From NCBI GenBank assembly GCA_009733575.1, contig ML769638.1:1-64000 (forward strand): a DNA stretch of 64,000 bases, in the 5' to 3' direction. The first letter of the stretch is position 1. Each line of letters opens with the position of its first letter. Positions 34,358 through 44,892 of the stretch are shown here, in pieces. A program made the position numbers and the translations under genes. This DNA comes from Gymnopus androsaceus JB14. Lineage: Eukaryota; Basidiomycota; Agaricomycetes; Agaricales; Omphalotaceae. The notes under the pieces were generated by a model. The model had not been told where the DNA came from and did no database searches. It worked only from the letters and a program-made list of their open reading frames with translations.

Positions 34358-35404
34358 GGAATTCGAGGGTAGGCATACCCAGTGTCTAGAGAACTGTAGT
34401 CAGAGTGGAACATTGTCGCTGTAGTAATTCACTGTAGAGGAGAGAACCGAAATACCTTCGGTGGTCCGAGCGAAGTATATATATGATCTGAACCGCTCGA
34501 AACCTTACTAGACTATGGAAGCGTTCTCGGGAAGGATATTGTACAGAATCCGGTTACTGAGGCGAGTATTTTCGGAGGTCCTATATTTTTCAGACTTTCA
34601 AAACTTTGCTCCATTAGTGACCGGCAACCTCTAATAAGTAGGCTACTTGTGGATCTGCTATCAGTGGGCAAGATCCTGTGCAGAATCGTTGTCCCAATAC
34701 AGAAGTTCATGTCAAATTTGATTGCCTGATTCGGTTAGAAAGGTACGTCCATTTCAAGTTTGTTTCGATTGAATCCTACTGAACCTCGTCTAGTCAGTGA
34801 TGTACTCAAGATGTACTGGTCTTTTGTACTAGATTGCGAACAGTCGCAAATAAACTCACCGAAAGAGGATATTTGAGAGTGGATTGATTGTTGAGGATTT
34901 TTGGCATACTTTTTGTGACAGCGGATAAGGCTAGTTCGGAGTACTAAGTAGAATAAGTGAATGAAGAGAAATGAAATACTAAATGCGAAGGGGTTTTGGC
35001 TGTGCTTTAGCCCCGCGCAGGTTGGCAACTAAGTAAGCGACACAAGCGGAGACTGAAGCTGGGGCGCACAGCTGGTAAAGGAAACGGTGAGGCTGAGTGG
35101 GCGAGCGAGAATACGAGCTAATGACTTTGACGGCGGTGAGAAGGCAACAAGTTAATAGACGCCGGCTGATAAGTAACTTGAAGCCGCCTCCGGCTGATTT
35201 AAGCAAGACTTAACTTGAAGTTCTCTCTCCACTCATTTTAAACGATAACTGATTCAGAAATCGTTCCTTTCGGGAGTGGGGCTGGCTGTCAAACATTTTA
35301 AATGGTCCATAAACTTCGCCCTCTTGCCTGTATGCCTGAGAGGCGATGATATGCCCAACAAATGCCCAACATAATTCGGGATTTGTTTCGATTGGACCGC
35401 GCGT
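34358..35404. other. Region between the glycosyltransferase and the LTR element
   Basis: The first 70 bp resemble the sequence just upstream of the 46.8-kb glycosyltransferase fragment and are probably its promoter. No other gene is supported. Confidence 0.45.
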
Positions 35405-35684
35405 TGTAAAGCTTGTTACCGTGCGTACTCGGAAACGTGCTTCGGTTCTTGGGGGAGATCCAACGAAGTTCGCAGAATAAAAGGTATATTGGGTATGAGG
35501 GTAGGAAGTAAAGTAGTTAGTTCTAGGTACTCGGTCCCCTGTATGTATATGTAGGTGATCGAGTATTGTATCTATGGTACTGAAACGAGACGGGAAGTCC
35601 ATGAGTAAGTTTCTATGAGTAAAAGTCCAAGTCCGAAGGACTTGTCGAGACTCATACGTGTACCGACGCGTATGAGGCGCGACA
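35405..35684 (-). repeat. 3' LTR
   Basis: 280 bp, bounded by TGT...ACA read on the element strand, and identical to the 5' LTR except at the gct(a/t)g and gcgc(a/g)aca positions near the ends. Confidence 0.95.
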
Positions 35685-35699
35685 TCCCCTCTCGACTTT
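35685..35699 (-). other. Polypurine tract
   Basis: On the element strand AAAGTCGAGAGGGGA directly precedes the 3' LTR, the place and composition of the plus-strand primer. Confidence 0.75.
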
Positions 35700-35828
35700 A
35701 AAATTTGAACTACGGGGATCAAAACGGAACGGAAAAATAAACAAGCGAGACTGAGACACGGAGGAACTGAACGGAACACAGAAAAAGAGAACTAAGACAG
35801 GTGGAGAGGAAAAGGAGTCGTAAAATAT

Positions 35829-36468
35829 TATATAAAGCGAACAAACGAAATGACACGGCAGTAACAGCCCACCATGAACAGCGAACAGCGGTCGTACCAC
35901 AGTTACCTGCAGCTCCAATACGATGATCAACTTGATCATTGGAACGAAAACCGTGATGGACACAACACCTATATGCTCGGTTGGGCCATTATCAAGCTTG
36001 AAGAATCCATCCGCCAGAATCACGTCGACGACGATGAACCTAAATATCCCAAGGGTTATTTCACCCATTTGAACACGGTCGGGGGAGATATATTGAAGAC
36101 GCTACCCGTCGAAATACTCGAAAGCCGCACTTCACGTTGAACAGTCCATGACCCGTCACTATGGGCTTGCCAGGGATATGCCAGTTGCCATCTTCAAGGA
36201 GCACGACGGAGCAGGCGTGGCACGGATCGTCTCGTATTTTGGAAACGGACAGTTTACAACACACAACAGTATGCGAGCCTGTATCGAATTCTTGAATGAC
36301 AACTACGGAGTTGAAATACCCCGAGAAGTGACGGACATGGAACGTTTTGGCATCGAATATGGGAATGCGGATAGTCGAGAGAAAGTAGACGTTGAATATC
36401 AGGAAGGTGGCGGAGGACGTGCTGGAATCGTTGCAGTTTGGAATTTGATCGAGAGGGAGGGACAATGA
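35829..36468 (+). pseudogene. Antisense ORF inside the gypsy element (about 200 aa, one frame break)
   Basis: Not recognised. ATG 35874 is in a good context (cccaccATGaa) and has TATATAAAG 37 bp upstream (35829-35837). Frame 1 begins MNSEQRSYHSYLQLQYDDQL and contains GHNTYMLGWAIIKLEESI. It ends after LPVEILESRTSR (36140). Frame 2 is open from about 36124 (AALHVEQSMTRHYGLARDMP) through FTTHNSMRACIEFLNDNYGV to IEREGQ at 36468. One missing base near 36120-36124 separates them; the joined product would be about 196 aa, acidic and without membrane segments. It is encoded opposite to gag-pol, between the pol end and the PPT. It may be a captured host gene or an element-specific accessory gene. A chance open frame is less likely because of the TATA box and the protein-like composition. 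Confidence 0.55.
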
Positions 36469-36655
36469 AGGGGACGCATTGCAAAGGCAACGTCGTACGA
36501 AGCTCAAGTCGTGGAAGGGAAAGAACGATAGATATACGTATATGTGGGTATCGGTAGGAAAAGAGAAATGAAATGAGGGATGAGAAAAAACGAACCGCTA
36601 AACCAGGAACCATTAAATGAGAGCCTCTCCTGGCGCCATCTCCTCGGGATCCTCA

Positions 36656-39501
36656 TCAAGCGAACCCTCTAGCACCTGATAACTCCGTTGTCGTGATGTC
36701 GAGGAAGTCATTCAGATCCGGCAGAGGGAGAGATAAACGAGACAAATAAGGAATAAGGCGAAAAGCCCCAACTGGGCGACGCCAGACTGTACCATCGAGC
36801 TCACAGACGATGTATGCACCACCGCGGTTACGCCTGAGAACCATCAAAGGACCCATATACCGCATGTTATTCTTTCTGGAGAATGATTTCTCCACACGCG
36901 TATTGCGAGCTAAAACAAGGTCTCCAGCCGACGAAATCGTAGACTTTGATGGAGGAAGCGTGCTCCAACTCGACCTTGCGAACCCAATCGAGCCGTTTAC
37001 CGTAAACACGGAGACGCATGTCTTCGAGATCCTCCATACGCTTTTGAAGTTCGCGGGACCGTCTTGCAATAAGATCTGTCGTGGTCATTGTGGAATCAGG
37101 AGGGGGAAGGAGGTATGTAGCCTCCAGAAGATCGATGGGAAGGGTAGGATGTACGCCGTGGGCTAAGAAATACGGACTCGCGCCTACAGAAAGGAGTACC
37201 GTAACTCTTTCAGCCCAAAAGACCGAGGCAGCAACAGGAGACCATTTGGACGCATCCCCGTCAGCGGACTTGAGCAAAGCCTCTCTGACATTGAGATGAC
37301 GGCGTTCAATCACGCCAGCAGCCTGGGAGTTGTACGTCGAAATCGTAATATGACGGATGCCATAACGTTTTGCGAGGACATCCAGGGCCTTGAGGAAAGG
37401 AGTACCGTTATGCGTAACGATTTCTCGTAAGGTACCCCAACGGCAGAGGATTGTTTCGAAAATCCAAGTCGCAATTGCATCGCCTGTCTGGCGTCGCAAC
37501 TTGCAGAACTCGGGATAGGCAGACGAAGAGCAGCGACCATGGACGAGATACTTGAAGCCACCAGAAGAAGGCATCTCCATTGTGTCCATATAGCACTTGG
37601 AGAAAAGCCCCAGTGGCTCCGCGACCACAGGAGGAATACGCAGCTTCTCCGTTTGGCGAAGCTGGCAAAGGTGACAGGTACGGATGTACCACTTTACGTC
37701 TTCATTAAGTTTTGGCCACCAGAAACGTTCACGAATGGACGCTGTAGTGGACCAAACACCTTTATGACCCATGCGGTCATGACATTCCCGCACAATGGGA
37801 ATACGACGAACTTGAGGGATAACCAGACGGTGGCAACCATTGACGTCCTTACGCCATAAGCGTTTGGAATCATCAACAAAGAAATTTAGGCAATAACGAA
37901 TAAAAGCAGCGAACTGGTCGTCGGACAGACCATCAGGACGTTGAAGGGAAATCAGATATTCCCGTACAGAATCCAGTCGTGAATCCACACGAACGGCCTG
38001 TTTGGACCTCGGAATGGTGTCGTAAGGGATAACTTCATCTGGAGATGAATCGGAAGGGGATATTAGTTCGGTGGCAAAGACCGGAAAGGAGGACAGACGG
38101 TTGAGGGATGAGGGTTGTAGGATTGTGAAATTAATGAAATGAATAAAACCGTTTGCACGGTCAATCCACTCTTCGTGATCTCCATCATCTTCAGGGAGAT
38201 CCGAGGACTGAGGAGTACGGCGTGAAACGCCATCTGCAGCAATACGCTCAGAAGGGACATGAACCATAGTGAAATCAAAGAGGAGAATGCCAGCAATCCA
38301 ACGGTTAATCGTTGCATTAGGCTGTATGTCGGGGTTGTTGATCATCCCTCGAATGTAGAGAGCGTCGACCTCTACGACAAAGTGTTTCGCACCAACGGTC
38401 CAAAGACGCGTAGCATCGCAAAGATCGAAACAAACCATATAGCTCGAGCTTTGCCTGGCTATAATGCGACTCGTGGGTATTGAGCGTGATGGAACCAAAA
38501 CGATTGATATACCGGATAGACGGATTGTTGGGAGATGGCTGCATGAGAATAAACCCAACGCAGATCTTGGAGGTATCGACCACGAGAATGACAGGAACGC
38601 CAAACACGTAAATCAGGGGACGGATAGCACCACTTGAAAGAACAGCATCCTTCAAGCGTTGCTGAGTAAGGGCTTCCAGTTCACTGAACTGGAACGGAAT
38701 GTCTCGCCGAGTCAAACGAACCAAAGGTTCAGCTAACTCTGCGAACCTGTCAATGAAGTTACGACACAGACCGACAGTGCCCAAGAACGCTCGAACATCC
38801 GTAAGTTTGACCAGTGGACCCCAATAAACGATTTTAGCGACTCGGGATTTGTCAATCTTGCGACCTTCGTAAGAGCAGAGATGACCCGTAATGAGGGCCT
38901 CGGAAGCAGCTATCAAAGCTTTTGGGCCAGAATAAGTACCCCCAGCGTACTTCATACGCTGAAGAATACGATTGACTACCTGAAGATGCTCCCAGATGAA
39001 GCGACGGATACCTCGGATTCTCCGGTATCGTCTCGAAAGACCCATCAGGTAGTTCATAGCGAGTAGGACCGCCACGAACGTTGACGTCGTCGAGGTAGGG
39101 AATGGTGTATTCGGGGACTTCAGGCTGGTTGATAAAGGTGACGTCCCCGTGAAAGATTTGAACGGAATTCGTCCAACCCATAGGAATTGCGGTGAGACGG
39201 AAGGGACCCAATGGAGTCTGGAAAGTGGTGAGGTCGCGCGAGGAAATGGCCAGGGAACGTTCATCGTATCCCACAAAAATATCTAGACAAGCCAAAACCG
39301 CCCTACACGCGTACCACTCCGCCAGATGTTCCAGAACCGGAGGGATTGACGAATCACGAATCGTTACCGCGTTCAACGGCTGTAGATCATGAACGATTCA
39401 CAACGACTTACCATCCTTTTTAACCAACGGTAAACCAACGGGAACGGTACGAGGAATTTGAAGGTTCGTAAATTCCCGAATTAATCTTGTCCTTGACGAC
39501 T
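36656..39501 (-). pseudogene. Gypsy pol: reverse transcriptase, RNase H, integrase
   Basis: Read in pieces on the minus strand. The RT palm has GIYEPSNSSYRSRWFTV, DLQPLNAVTIRDSSIPPVLE, and the catalytic box YLDDVNVRG. RNase H has ILVVDTSKICVGFILMQPSP and ends with WIAGILLFDFTMVHVPSERI. The integrase has an HHCC finger (H...H...CHLC in RECHDRMGH and IRTCHLC), YMDTMEM for the first Asp, GVIERRH for the Glu, and a C-terminal module GDLVLARNTRVEKSFSRKNN with GPLMVLRRNRGGAYIVCELD. Breaks: TGA in GKSL-IVHDL (near 39393), frame changes near 39010, 38430 and 36900. The second Asp, expected in TDNG, is His (THNG, codon 37410-37412). Confidence 0.9.
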
Positions 39502-40339
39502 TTAATGACCTCGTCGACCAAACCAGGAGGAATTGGGAGAACCGGGATGCGCCAGGGTATATGTTCTATCACCGGCATCACCTACTGGAGGGAAATATTC
39601 GTGTTTGAACTGACCTTTCTCCATCTCGTTCCACGCGAAAGCACGCTCCTGAAGCATCATCAAATCATGCACGGCTTTCATCTCCTCCGGCCATAGAAAC
39701 GACTGGTCGTGCACGCGGTCAATAATATCTTTGCGTTCCTGGGTATAGCGACCAGTGGGAGTATAGGGCGGAGGAACAGGATCGAGCTGGGGAATGCCTT
39801 CGAGAGGATCGGTTGGAAAGTGGCGAATCACGCGGAACTCCTCTGGAAGGGTAGTCGGAACAGGCATAGTGCGACGATGCACAGGCCTGTAGCGTTTCTT
39901 TGCAGCAGCATAGATAGGAATGGGTATAGAATTATTATTTGGAATCAAAGGTAAAGAAGAAAATCTAGCCGGGAGGTGGGGAAGAAGGGAACCCAGAGTG
40001 GAAAATGAGGAAGCAAGACCAGAGGAAATAATTGAGTCCACCGGCATGGCTGAACACTGCAGAATCGACGCGTACGTCGCAGAATCGTAAGAAAAGTAGG
40101 CATGGGCGTGAAAGAGCGCCAAGGATAATTGATCGGAACACCGTTCCGAACCGAGGACGTCGGATTTAAGGGCAATTGAAATATTTGCGCCGAGATTTGA
40201 CAAGTCAGATGCTAACGCCGCCTCGTTTACCTCAACGGCAACCAAGACTTCGTCTCCATCATTCATCTCGTCAAACTCCTTCATCATCGGGGGTGGTGGC
40301 GCCGAGTCTAGGGTATAAGCCACCCCCATCTCTCTTTCG
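39502..40339 (-). pseudogene. Gypsy pol N-terminal linker
   Basis: Open in the frame starting above 40339 (GVAYTLDSAPPPPMMKEFDE, later AAKKRYRPVHRRTMPVPTTL, RVHDQSFLWPEEMKAVHDLM and QFKHEYFPP). This is the segment that joins protease to RT in this clade. The frame is lost near 39585, where PPV should continue into VIEHIPWRIPVLPIPP. Confidence 0.8.
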
Positions 40340-42565
40340 TTAATTTCTTCTGTCCCTACCGTCTTCCTTGCGAAATCGCGGAAGCTCTCGAGGGACTGTC
40401 GGAATCGTGACGACTTTGTCGGTATTGGGATCGGTGAGCGTGTAATGCTGGTCACCGGAGAGGAAATTTTGGATGCGGGCTTGGGTGAGGATCTCGAATG
40501 GACGACCAAGCAGGACATCGTAGGCTGGAGAATCGACGACATGAACCTGCAGGAATGCAATTATGTCGTTGAAACGAAAAGGTACGTCCTTCGCAACTCC
40601 AAACGTCCAATCTGTCTTACCGTTCGCACTCTGAAGCGGAATACGGCGATTTGGATCGAATGTGATACCCAACGCGTTGCAAGTCGCGTCTGACATCGCA
40701 ATGATGCTGCACCCACTGTCCGCGACACAGTGCACTGGACGCTCTCCAACGAGAGCGTTCATTGCACGGATACTGGCCGACTCTTTGGCCACGTAGAACC
40801 CATCTCCCTCTGAAGCATCGCCGAATTCTTGGAAGAAGACCGATACTGGGTCGAGAGGGTTGGAATGTGCAAACGGAAGTGGATCCTCTGTTTCGAGACT
40901 GTGAACCAGGTAAGACGGTTCCACTTCGTGAAGGAGGTTACCGTCGACACCAATTCGACGGCTAGTGACACTCTCCTTTACCTTCCTTCTGTATTCGGGA
41001 GCGATAGCTAACAAATCGTCCTGACGAATAGATACCACGCTCGCGAGACCAGCTTGAACAACACGTTCAACTGCAGCCTCGGTCTCAATAGGTGCACGGT
41101 AACGAAAGTTACGGTTGTCGTCCTTCGGAGGAACGCCAACCGTTCTCTCTTGTGGAGGAACGTAATTGGGAGGAATTTTACCGATTACAGGATTTGGAGG
41201 TCTCACTGGACCAGGGACCGGAGGGACTGGTTGAGAAGGTTCGGGATCGGTAGAAGCAGCAGGAGGAGAAGGAGTGGTATCAGGCTTGGGTTTGGAAGGA
41301 GGGTTAGAAGCCTCTTTACCAGATGCATCTTTCTCGTTAGTCGATTTCGCTGACCATCGCGTTTCCATTTTGAAGATCAGCTGACGAATCAACTCAGCTT
41401 CTGGCTCCTCTTCATCTGACGAGCCTACCATATAGGAAGCGGCTTTCGCGAGCATCGAAGGACCCTGGAACCCCTTCAGCGTATATGCTGAGTGGGCACT
41501 GACATCCACGCCCGACAGTGGACCAGCCGTCATGGAAGGTGATTCGAGAAGCCACGACTTCTCTGCTGGATGGTCCTCGAAATAGCGTTCGAAACGCTGC
41601 TTCAAGGTACCCTCCATATATCTAGGACTTCGGGGGAGACACTGACCTCCTTTCAGCTGCACGAACCCACCTTCGCCTCTTTCAATGCGACCTTTGTTGA
41701 CCCATTCTTTAAGGTCAACACAACCATCAAAGTTTGGACTATCGCAATCGTCCCAAAAGCATTTGTGGGACCGATTCGGTTTCGGAGGACGGTTACCAGT
41801 GCTAGACTGAGGAGGTTTGTTACTCCCCATCTGGCTCATCATCTGGGCAAACGATGCCAGGAACTGGTCTAATTTCGAGTCCGTAGGTTCCGACTTGGGA
41901 GCAACAGAGGCCGTTGTGGAGGAAACGGGGACCAGAGAATGGTCCCCAATGCTAAAATTTCCACCTATCACGGTGGTCGATGCATCAGAGAGGAGGAATT
42001 CGATGGCCTCGCGTAATTCGGTGAGTGAGTAGGCTTGACCTTTAACCTTTTTCGAGAACGCCACCTGTAGACGCGTATCTAGGCGAAGACGGATGGAATC
42101 GGGGAACGCCTGCACGTAGAAGCTGGCTACCTGGACCCCGGACAAGATGCCATGTTCCTGAAGGGAATCGGCGACTATGGAGAACTTTCGGTGGTAAGTA
42201 CCGAGCTCTTTACTGTTCGAGATTCCGGATTTAGCGAACTCGCTGACAACCTTCTTAAGGTCCTCGGTTGTCGCCTCCGCCACCTCCAATGCGCCGGGAT
42301 AGTGGGACAAGACTTCTTTCTTGAATTCGGCCCACGTTTTGGCAGCTTCTTTGTACGTGGGGAGGGTTCGCCAGAACCTCATTGATTCAGGATCAGCGTA
42401 GCGAAGAACTCCCTTCTTCATCTCCGCATCATCGGAGTCGATACCTGCAGCTTTCGCTACCGTTTCGAATTCCTCGAAAAAGGTAGGAAGTTGTTCTTCG
42501 TACTTTGAATCCCACTTAGGGGCTGAACGCTCATTTCGAGCGGGGAGAGGTTGAGTAGTAGCCAT
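40340..42565 (-). CDS. Gypsy gag-protease polyprotein
   Basis: One open frame. The start is put at ATG 42565 (MATTQPLPARNERSAPKWDS), although the frame is open back to a TTG at 42874. Gag capsid-like blocks: LPTFFEEFETVAKAAGIDSD, PTYKEAAKTWAEFKKEVLSH, LGTYHRKFSIVADSLQEHGI. A Cys-rich nucleocapsid-like piece CFWDDCDSPNFDGC replaces the usual CCHC knuckle. A disordered Pro-rich segment follows, then an aspartic protease with VADSGCSIIAMSD (DSG motif) and YDVLLGRPFEIL. The protein makes virus-like particles and matures the polyprotein. Unlike pol, this frame is unbroken. Confidence 0.9.
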   Translation of the reverse strand: MATTQPLPARNERSAPKWDSKYEEQLPTFFEEFETVAKAAGIDSDDAEMKKGVLRYADPESMRFWRTLPTYKEAAKTWAEFKKEVLSHYPGALEVAEATTEDLKKVVSEFAKSGISNSKELGTYHRKFSIVADSLQEHGILSGVQVASFYVQAFPDSIRLRLDTRLQVAFSKKVKGQAYSLTELREAIEFLLSDASTTVIGGNFSIGDHSLVPVSSTTASVAPKSEPTDSKLDQFLASFAQMMSQMGSNKPPQSSTGNRPPKPNRSHKCFWDDCDSPNFDGCVDLKEWVNKGRIERGEGGFVQLKGGQCLPRSPRYMEGTLKQRFERYFEDHPAEKSWLLESPSMTAGPLSGVDVSAHSAYTLKGFQGPSMLAKAASYMVGSSDEEEPEAELIRQLIFKMETRWSAKSTNEKDASGKEASNPPSKPKPDTTPSPPAASTDPEPSQPVPPVPGPVRPPNPVIGKIPPNYVPPQERTVGVPPKDDNRNFRYRAPIETEAAVERVVQAGLASVVSIRQDDLLAIAPEYRRKVKESVTSRRIGVDGNLLHEVEPSYLVHSLETEDPLPFAHSNPLDPVSVFFQEFGDASEGDGFYVAKESASIRAMNALVGERPVHCVADSGCSIIAMSDATCNALGITFDPNRRIPLQSANGKTDWTFGVAKDVPFRFNDIIAFLQVHVVDSPAYDVLLGRPFEILTQARIQNFLSGDQHYTLTDPNTDKVVTIPTVPRELPRFRKEDGRDRRN

Positions 42566-42940
42566 CTGCGGCAACGGTATCGGATTTGGAACGGAACTGG
42601 ATTGGTGAGTAGACCTTGGACTAGGTCTGGTATCTGGACTAACCCTTGGACTAGGGTTTGGGTTGAATCTCCTTGGACTAGGAGTTCGGTATGGAGGAGT
42701 ATCTGGAGGTGTAGATAACGGAGAAAGGGAAGGATCTAGTAGGGAAAGCTGATTGTGTGCAGCTTCGTCGTCAGGTACGAGTTCGAAAACGTCCGAGACT
42801 TCGAAGCTAAGCTCAGCCGATTGTAGAGCAGTGAGTAGCTCTTGCGACTCTGGAGAAAGACGACGGTTTCTCAAGCCTTCTCGACGAGGTCGAGACGTCT
42901 TGAGGAGATAGGGGTTTTATGCAAACTACACTGGATTACC

Positions 42941-42958
42941 CCCTCGCGGTGGGCTCCA
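42941..42958 (-). other. Primer-binding site
   Basis: Two bases inside the 5' LTR, the element strand reads TGGAGCCCACCGCGAGGG. TGG pairs with a tRNA CCA end, and the same sequence follows the LTR of the second copy (45175-45192). The priming tRNA was not identified. Confidence 0.7.
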
Positions 42959-42960
42959 GA

Positions 42961-43240
42961 TGTAAAGCTAGTTACCGTGCGTACTCGGAAACGTGCTTCG
43001 GTTCTTGGGGGAGATCCAACGAAGTTCGCAGAATAAAAGGTATATTGGGTATGAGGGTAGGAAGTAAAGTAGTTAGTTCTAGGTACTCGGTCCCCTGTAT
43101 GTATATGTAGGTGATCGAGTATTGTATCTATGGTACTGAAACGAGACGGGAAGTCCATGAGTAAGTTTCTATGAGTAAAAGTCCAAGTCCGAAGGACTTG
43201 TCGAGACTCATACGTGTACCGACGCGTATGAGGCGCAACA
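42961..43240 (-). repeat. 5' LTR
   Basis: 280 bp, TGT...ACA on the element strand. It contains an imperfect 11-bp inverted repeat (ctcatacgtgt / acgcgtatgag, 43207-43232) next to its outer end. Confidence 0.95.
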
Positions 43241-43314
43241 GCGTATTAGGTAGGAATCCACCGGTATACTTATGCTAAACTAGTTCAATACTACGAAGAG
43301 AATTCTCACACGAG

Positions 43315-43810
43315 TATAAAAGCTCAGTGTATTCTTCGCTGTTCCGAGGTGGGCCTTCGCAATTCGCTCGCGTCTGGTATCATAGTCTATGTTGCAGCTC
43401 TCGGTTTTGTGCCCACAGCCTTATCTATACTATCTACCTCCATGGCAGCTGGTGTCCCTGCACACTGCGCTATGGTCATTCACGAAGGACGCGCGCTTTC
43501 CACTCATTTTACCCTTGCCTGTACGCCCAGCTCCGACATGCCTATCAGCCTCAAGCTTGCGCTCACCGCCACAGACATGCTCAGTTTGGAGAAGGTAGTC
43601 TGGGGCGTCAGCACTCCCAGTAATCCTCTCTATGGACAACATGTAGACTACGACCAAGTATGCATCGCAGTGGTCCCATATAAAAACCCTTATTTATTTC
43701 ACATTCTAGATTAGAGTATATGCGGCCCCCGTCCAGAAACTCTTTCGGTGCTCAGTACATGGCTGAGCGAGAACGGTATCACGAGCCTCACGACCACTGA
43801 CTGGAGGTGA
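43315..43810 (+). pseudogene. Sedolisin (S53 peptidase) prodomain pseudogene
   Basis: TATAAAA at 43315-43321 is followed by a signal-peptide-like piece (VYVAALGFVPTALSILSTS) and CAMVIHEGR. SLKLALTATDMLSLEKVVWG and VSTPSNPLYGQHVDYDQ then match the pro-kumamolisin domain of tripeptidyl-peptidase-like S53 enzymes. An intron (donor GTATGC near 43658, end near 43715) leads to VYAAP and, one frame off, ETLSVLSTWLSENGITSLTT with TDWR and a donor (gtgagt). No start Met is in frame, one base is missing in a C run near 43728, and everything after about 43810, including the catalytic domain, is gone. The pseudogene is cut by the element starting at 43891. Confidence 0.75.
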
Positions 43811-43937
43811 GTAAGAAGAATGCTGGCTGCTGGGTGCCTTCTTGTAACCTCGATAATACTGAGGCTGTTCATTCTACTTCCCGGCTACATCAGCAAAAAT
43901 GGTCTGGGCCTGGGATAGCCTATAGGTTAGACTAATA

Positions 43938-44215
43938 TGACCTGGGCAACCTGGGCAACCTGGGTGACTTAGGCCACCTAGGAATATGCCTAACTCCTAA
44001 TATCACTTGAGAGTGACTTAGGCTACCTAGGAATATGCCCAAATCCTGATATCACCAGGGGGAGCCTCCTTGCAGCCTGAACGCAACCTGAGCACAACCT
44101 AAGTGCAACCTGAACACAACCTGAGTACAACCTGAGGGAACCTGGGGCAGCCTGGAGAAGCCTGAGGAAGCCTGAGGAAGCCTGAGGAAGCCTGGGACAG
44201 CCTGAGATTTATCTA
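43938..44215. repeat. Minisatellite array, left arm
   Basis: Short degenerate units: acctgggca (three times), cctgagcacaa/cctgagtacaa, and gcctgaggaa (three in a row near 44160-44190). Confidence 0.8.
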
Positions 44216-44689
44216 GAACTAGGATTACAAGCTAAATAGCTTCAATAAACTAGTACATTGAATTATAATGTGTATTAATATCATTAAAAGGCCAGTAGGC
44301 ACCCCAATTATTGGAATTTATCAACATATAATTGCGTAAAATAAGCGCCCAAATAAGCGCCAAACCGCGTGGGCGCCTGTAGACTGTGTACAATTAAAAC
44401 TCTGTTGATGGGGTCAAATCAGATTCATCATGAAGTAACAGTTAACTTGATAAATATGTTAGTCTACTTGAACTTGAGTTAAAAATACTTAAGTGAGGTG
44501 TTCCGAGTCATAAGTTAAGGCCAGTAAAACATTAATGAGTCTTGAAAAATAAGTTCACTTTGAAATAAGTCAAAAATCCATGAGTTTAATAAGATAATAA
44601 GGTTTAAGTGATATAAATGTGGAAATTGAGCAAAAAGATACAGCTGAATAATAAAGTATGAGAATTATTTTTTGGGTTGTATAACTCAG

Positions 44690-44875
44690 CAGAAGTATCC
44701 CTAGGTTACCTCAAGTTGCCTCAGGCTTCCCAGGCTTCCCAGGCTTCCTCAGGTTTCCTCAGGCTTCCTCAGGCTTCCTCAGGCTTCCTCAGGTTTCCTC
44801 AGGTTTCCTCAGGCTCCCTCAAGTTTCCTCAGGATTCCTTCAAGAAGCCCAGGAATAAGGGGGTGGACTTATGAA
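44690..44875. repeat. Minisatellite array, right arm
   Basis: About fourteen 10-bp units aggcttcctc or aggtttcctc, the reverse complement of the units on the left arm. Confidence 0.85.
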
Positions 44876-44892
44876 AGCCTGGGAGACCTAGG

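Larger units (their letters stand above)
35405..43240 (-). mobile_element. Ty3/gypsy LTR retrotransposon, structurally complete, 7.8 kb
   Basis: Two 280-bp LTRs (35405-35684, 42961-43240) differ at only two positions seen by eye, so the insertion is young. The flanks are a 4-bp repeat, gcgt (35401-35404 and 43241-43244). On the minus strand the order is LTR, PBS, gag-protease, reverse transcriptase, RNase H, integrase with C-terminal module, PPT, LTR: the Ty3/gypsy order, with RNase H before integrase. Pol has several frameshifts and a TGA, and the integrase lacks one catalytic acid, so this copy cannot be autonomous. An ORF on the other strand sits between pol and the 3' LTR. Confidence 0.95.
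43891..44892. mobile_element. hAT-like element with inverted minisatellite arrays, right end lost
   Basis: The left end CAGCAAAAATGGTCTGGGC resembles the CAGCAAAACC end of the element at 16998. Subterminal minisatellites are in inverted orientation. On the left (about 43938-44215) cctgggcaa, aacctgagcac and gcctgaggaa units occur; on the right (about 44690-44875) aggcttcctc and aggtttcctc units. The 470 bp between them are AT-rich without a gene. The expected right terminus (TTTTGCTG) is missing because the LTR at 44893 abuts it. Confidence 0.55.

Noticed and set aside
35210..35779. 189-aa minus-strand frame over the 3' LTR
   Set aside because: Runs from the element through the LTR into flanking DNA, so it cannot be a real gene of either.
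42871..43158. 95-aa frame beginning MDFPSRFSTIDTILDHLHIH in the LTR, identical at 44975-45262
   Set aside because: Identity only reflects LTR identity; it crosses the LTR/PBS boundary and has no coding features.
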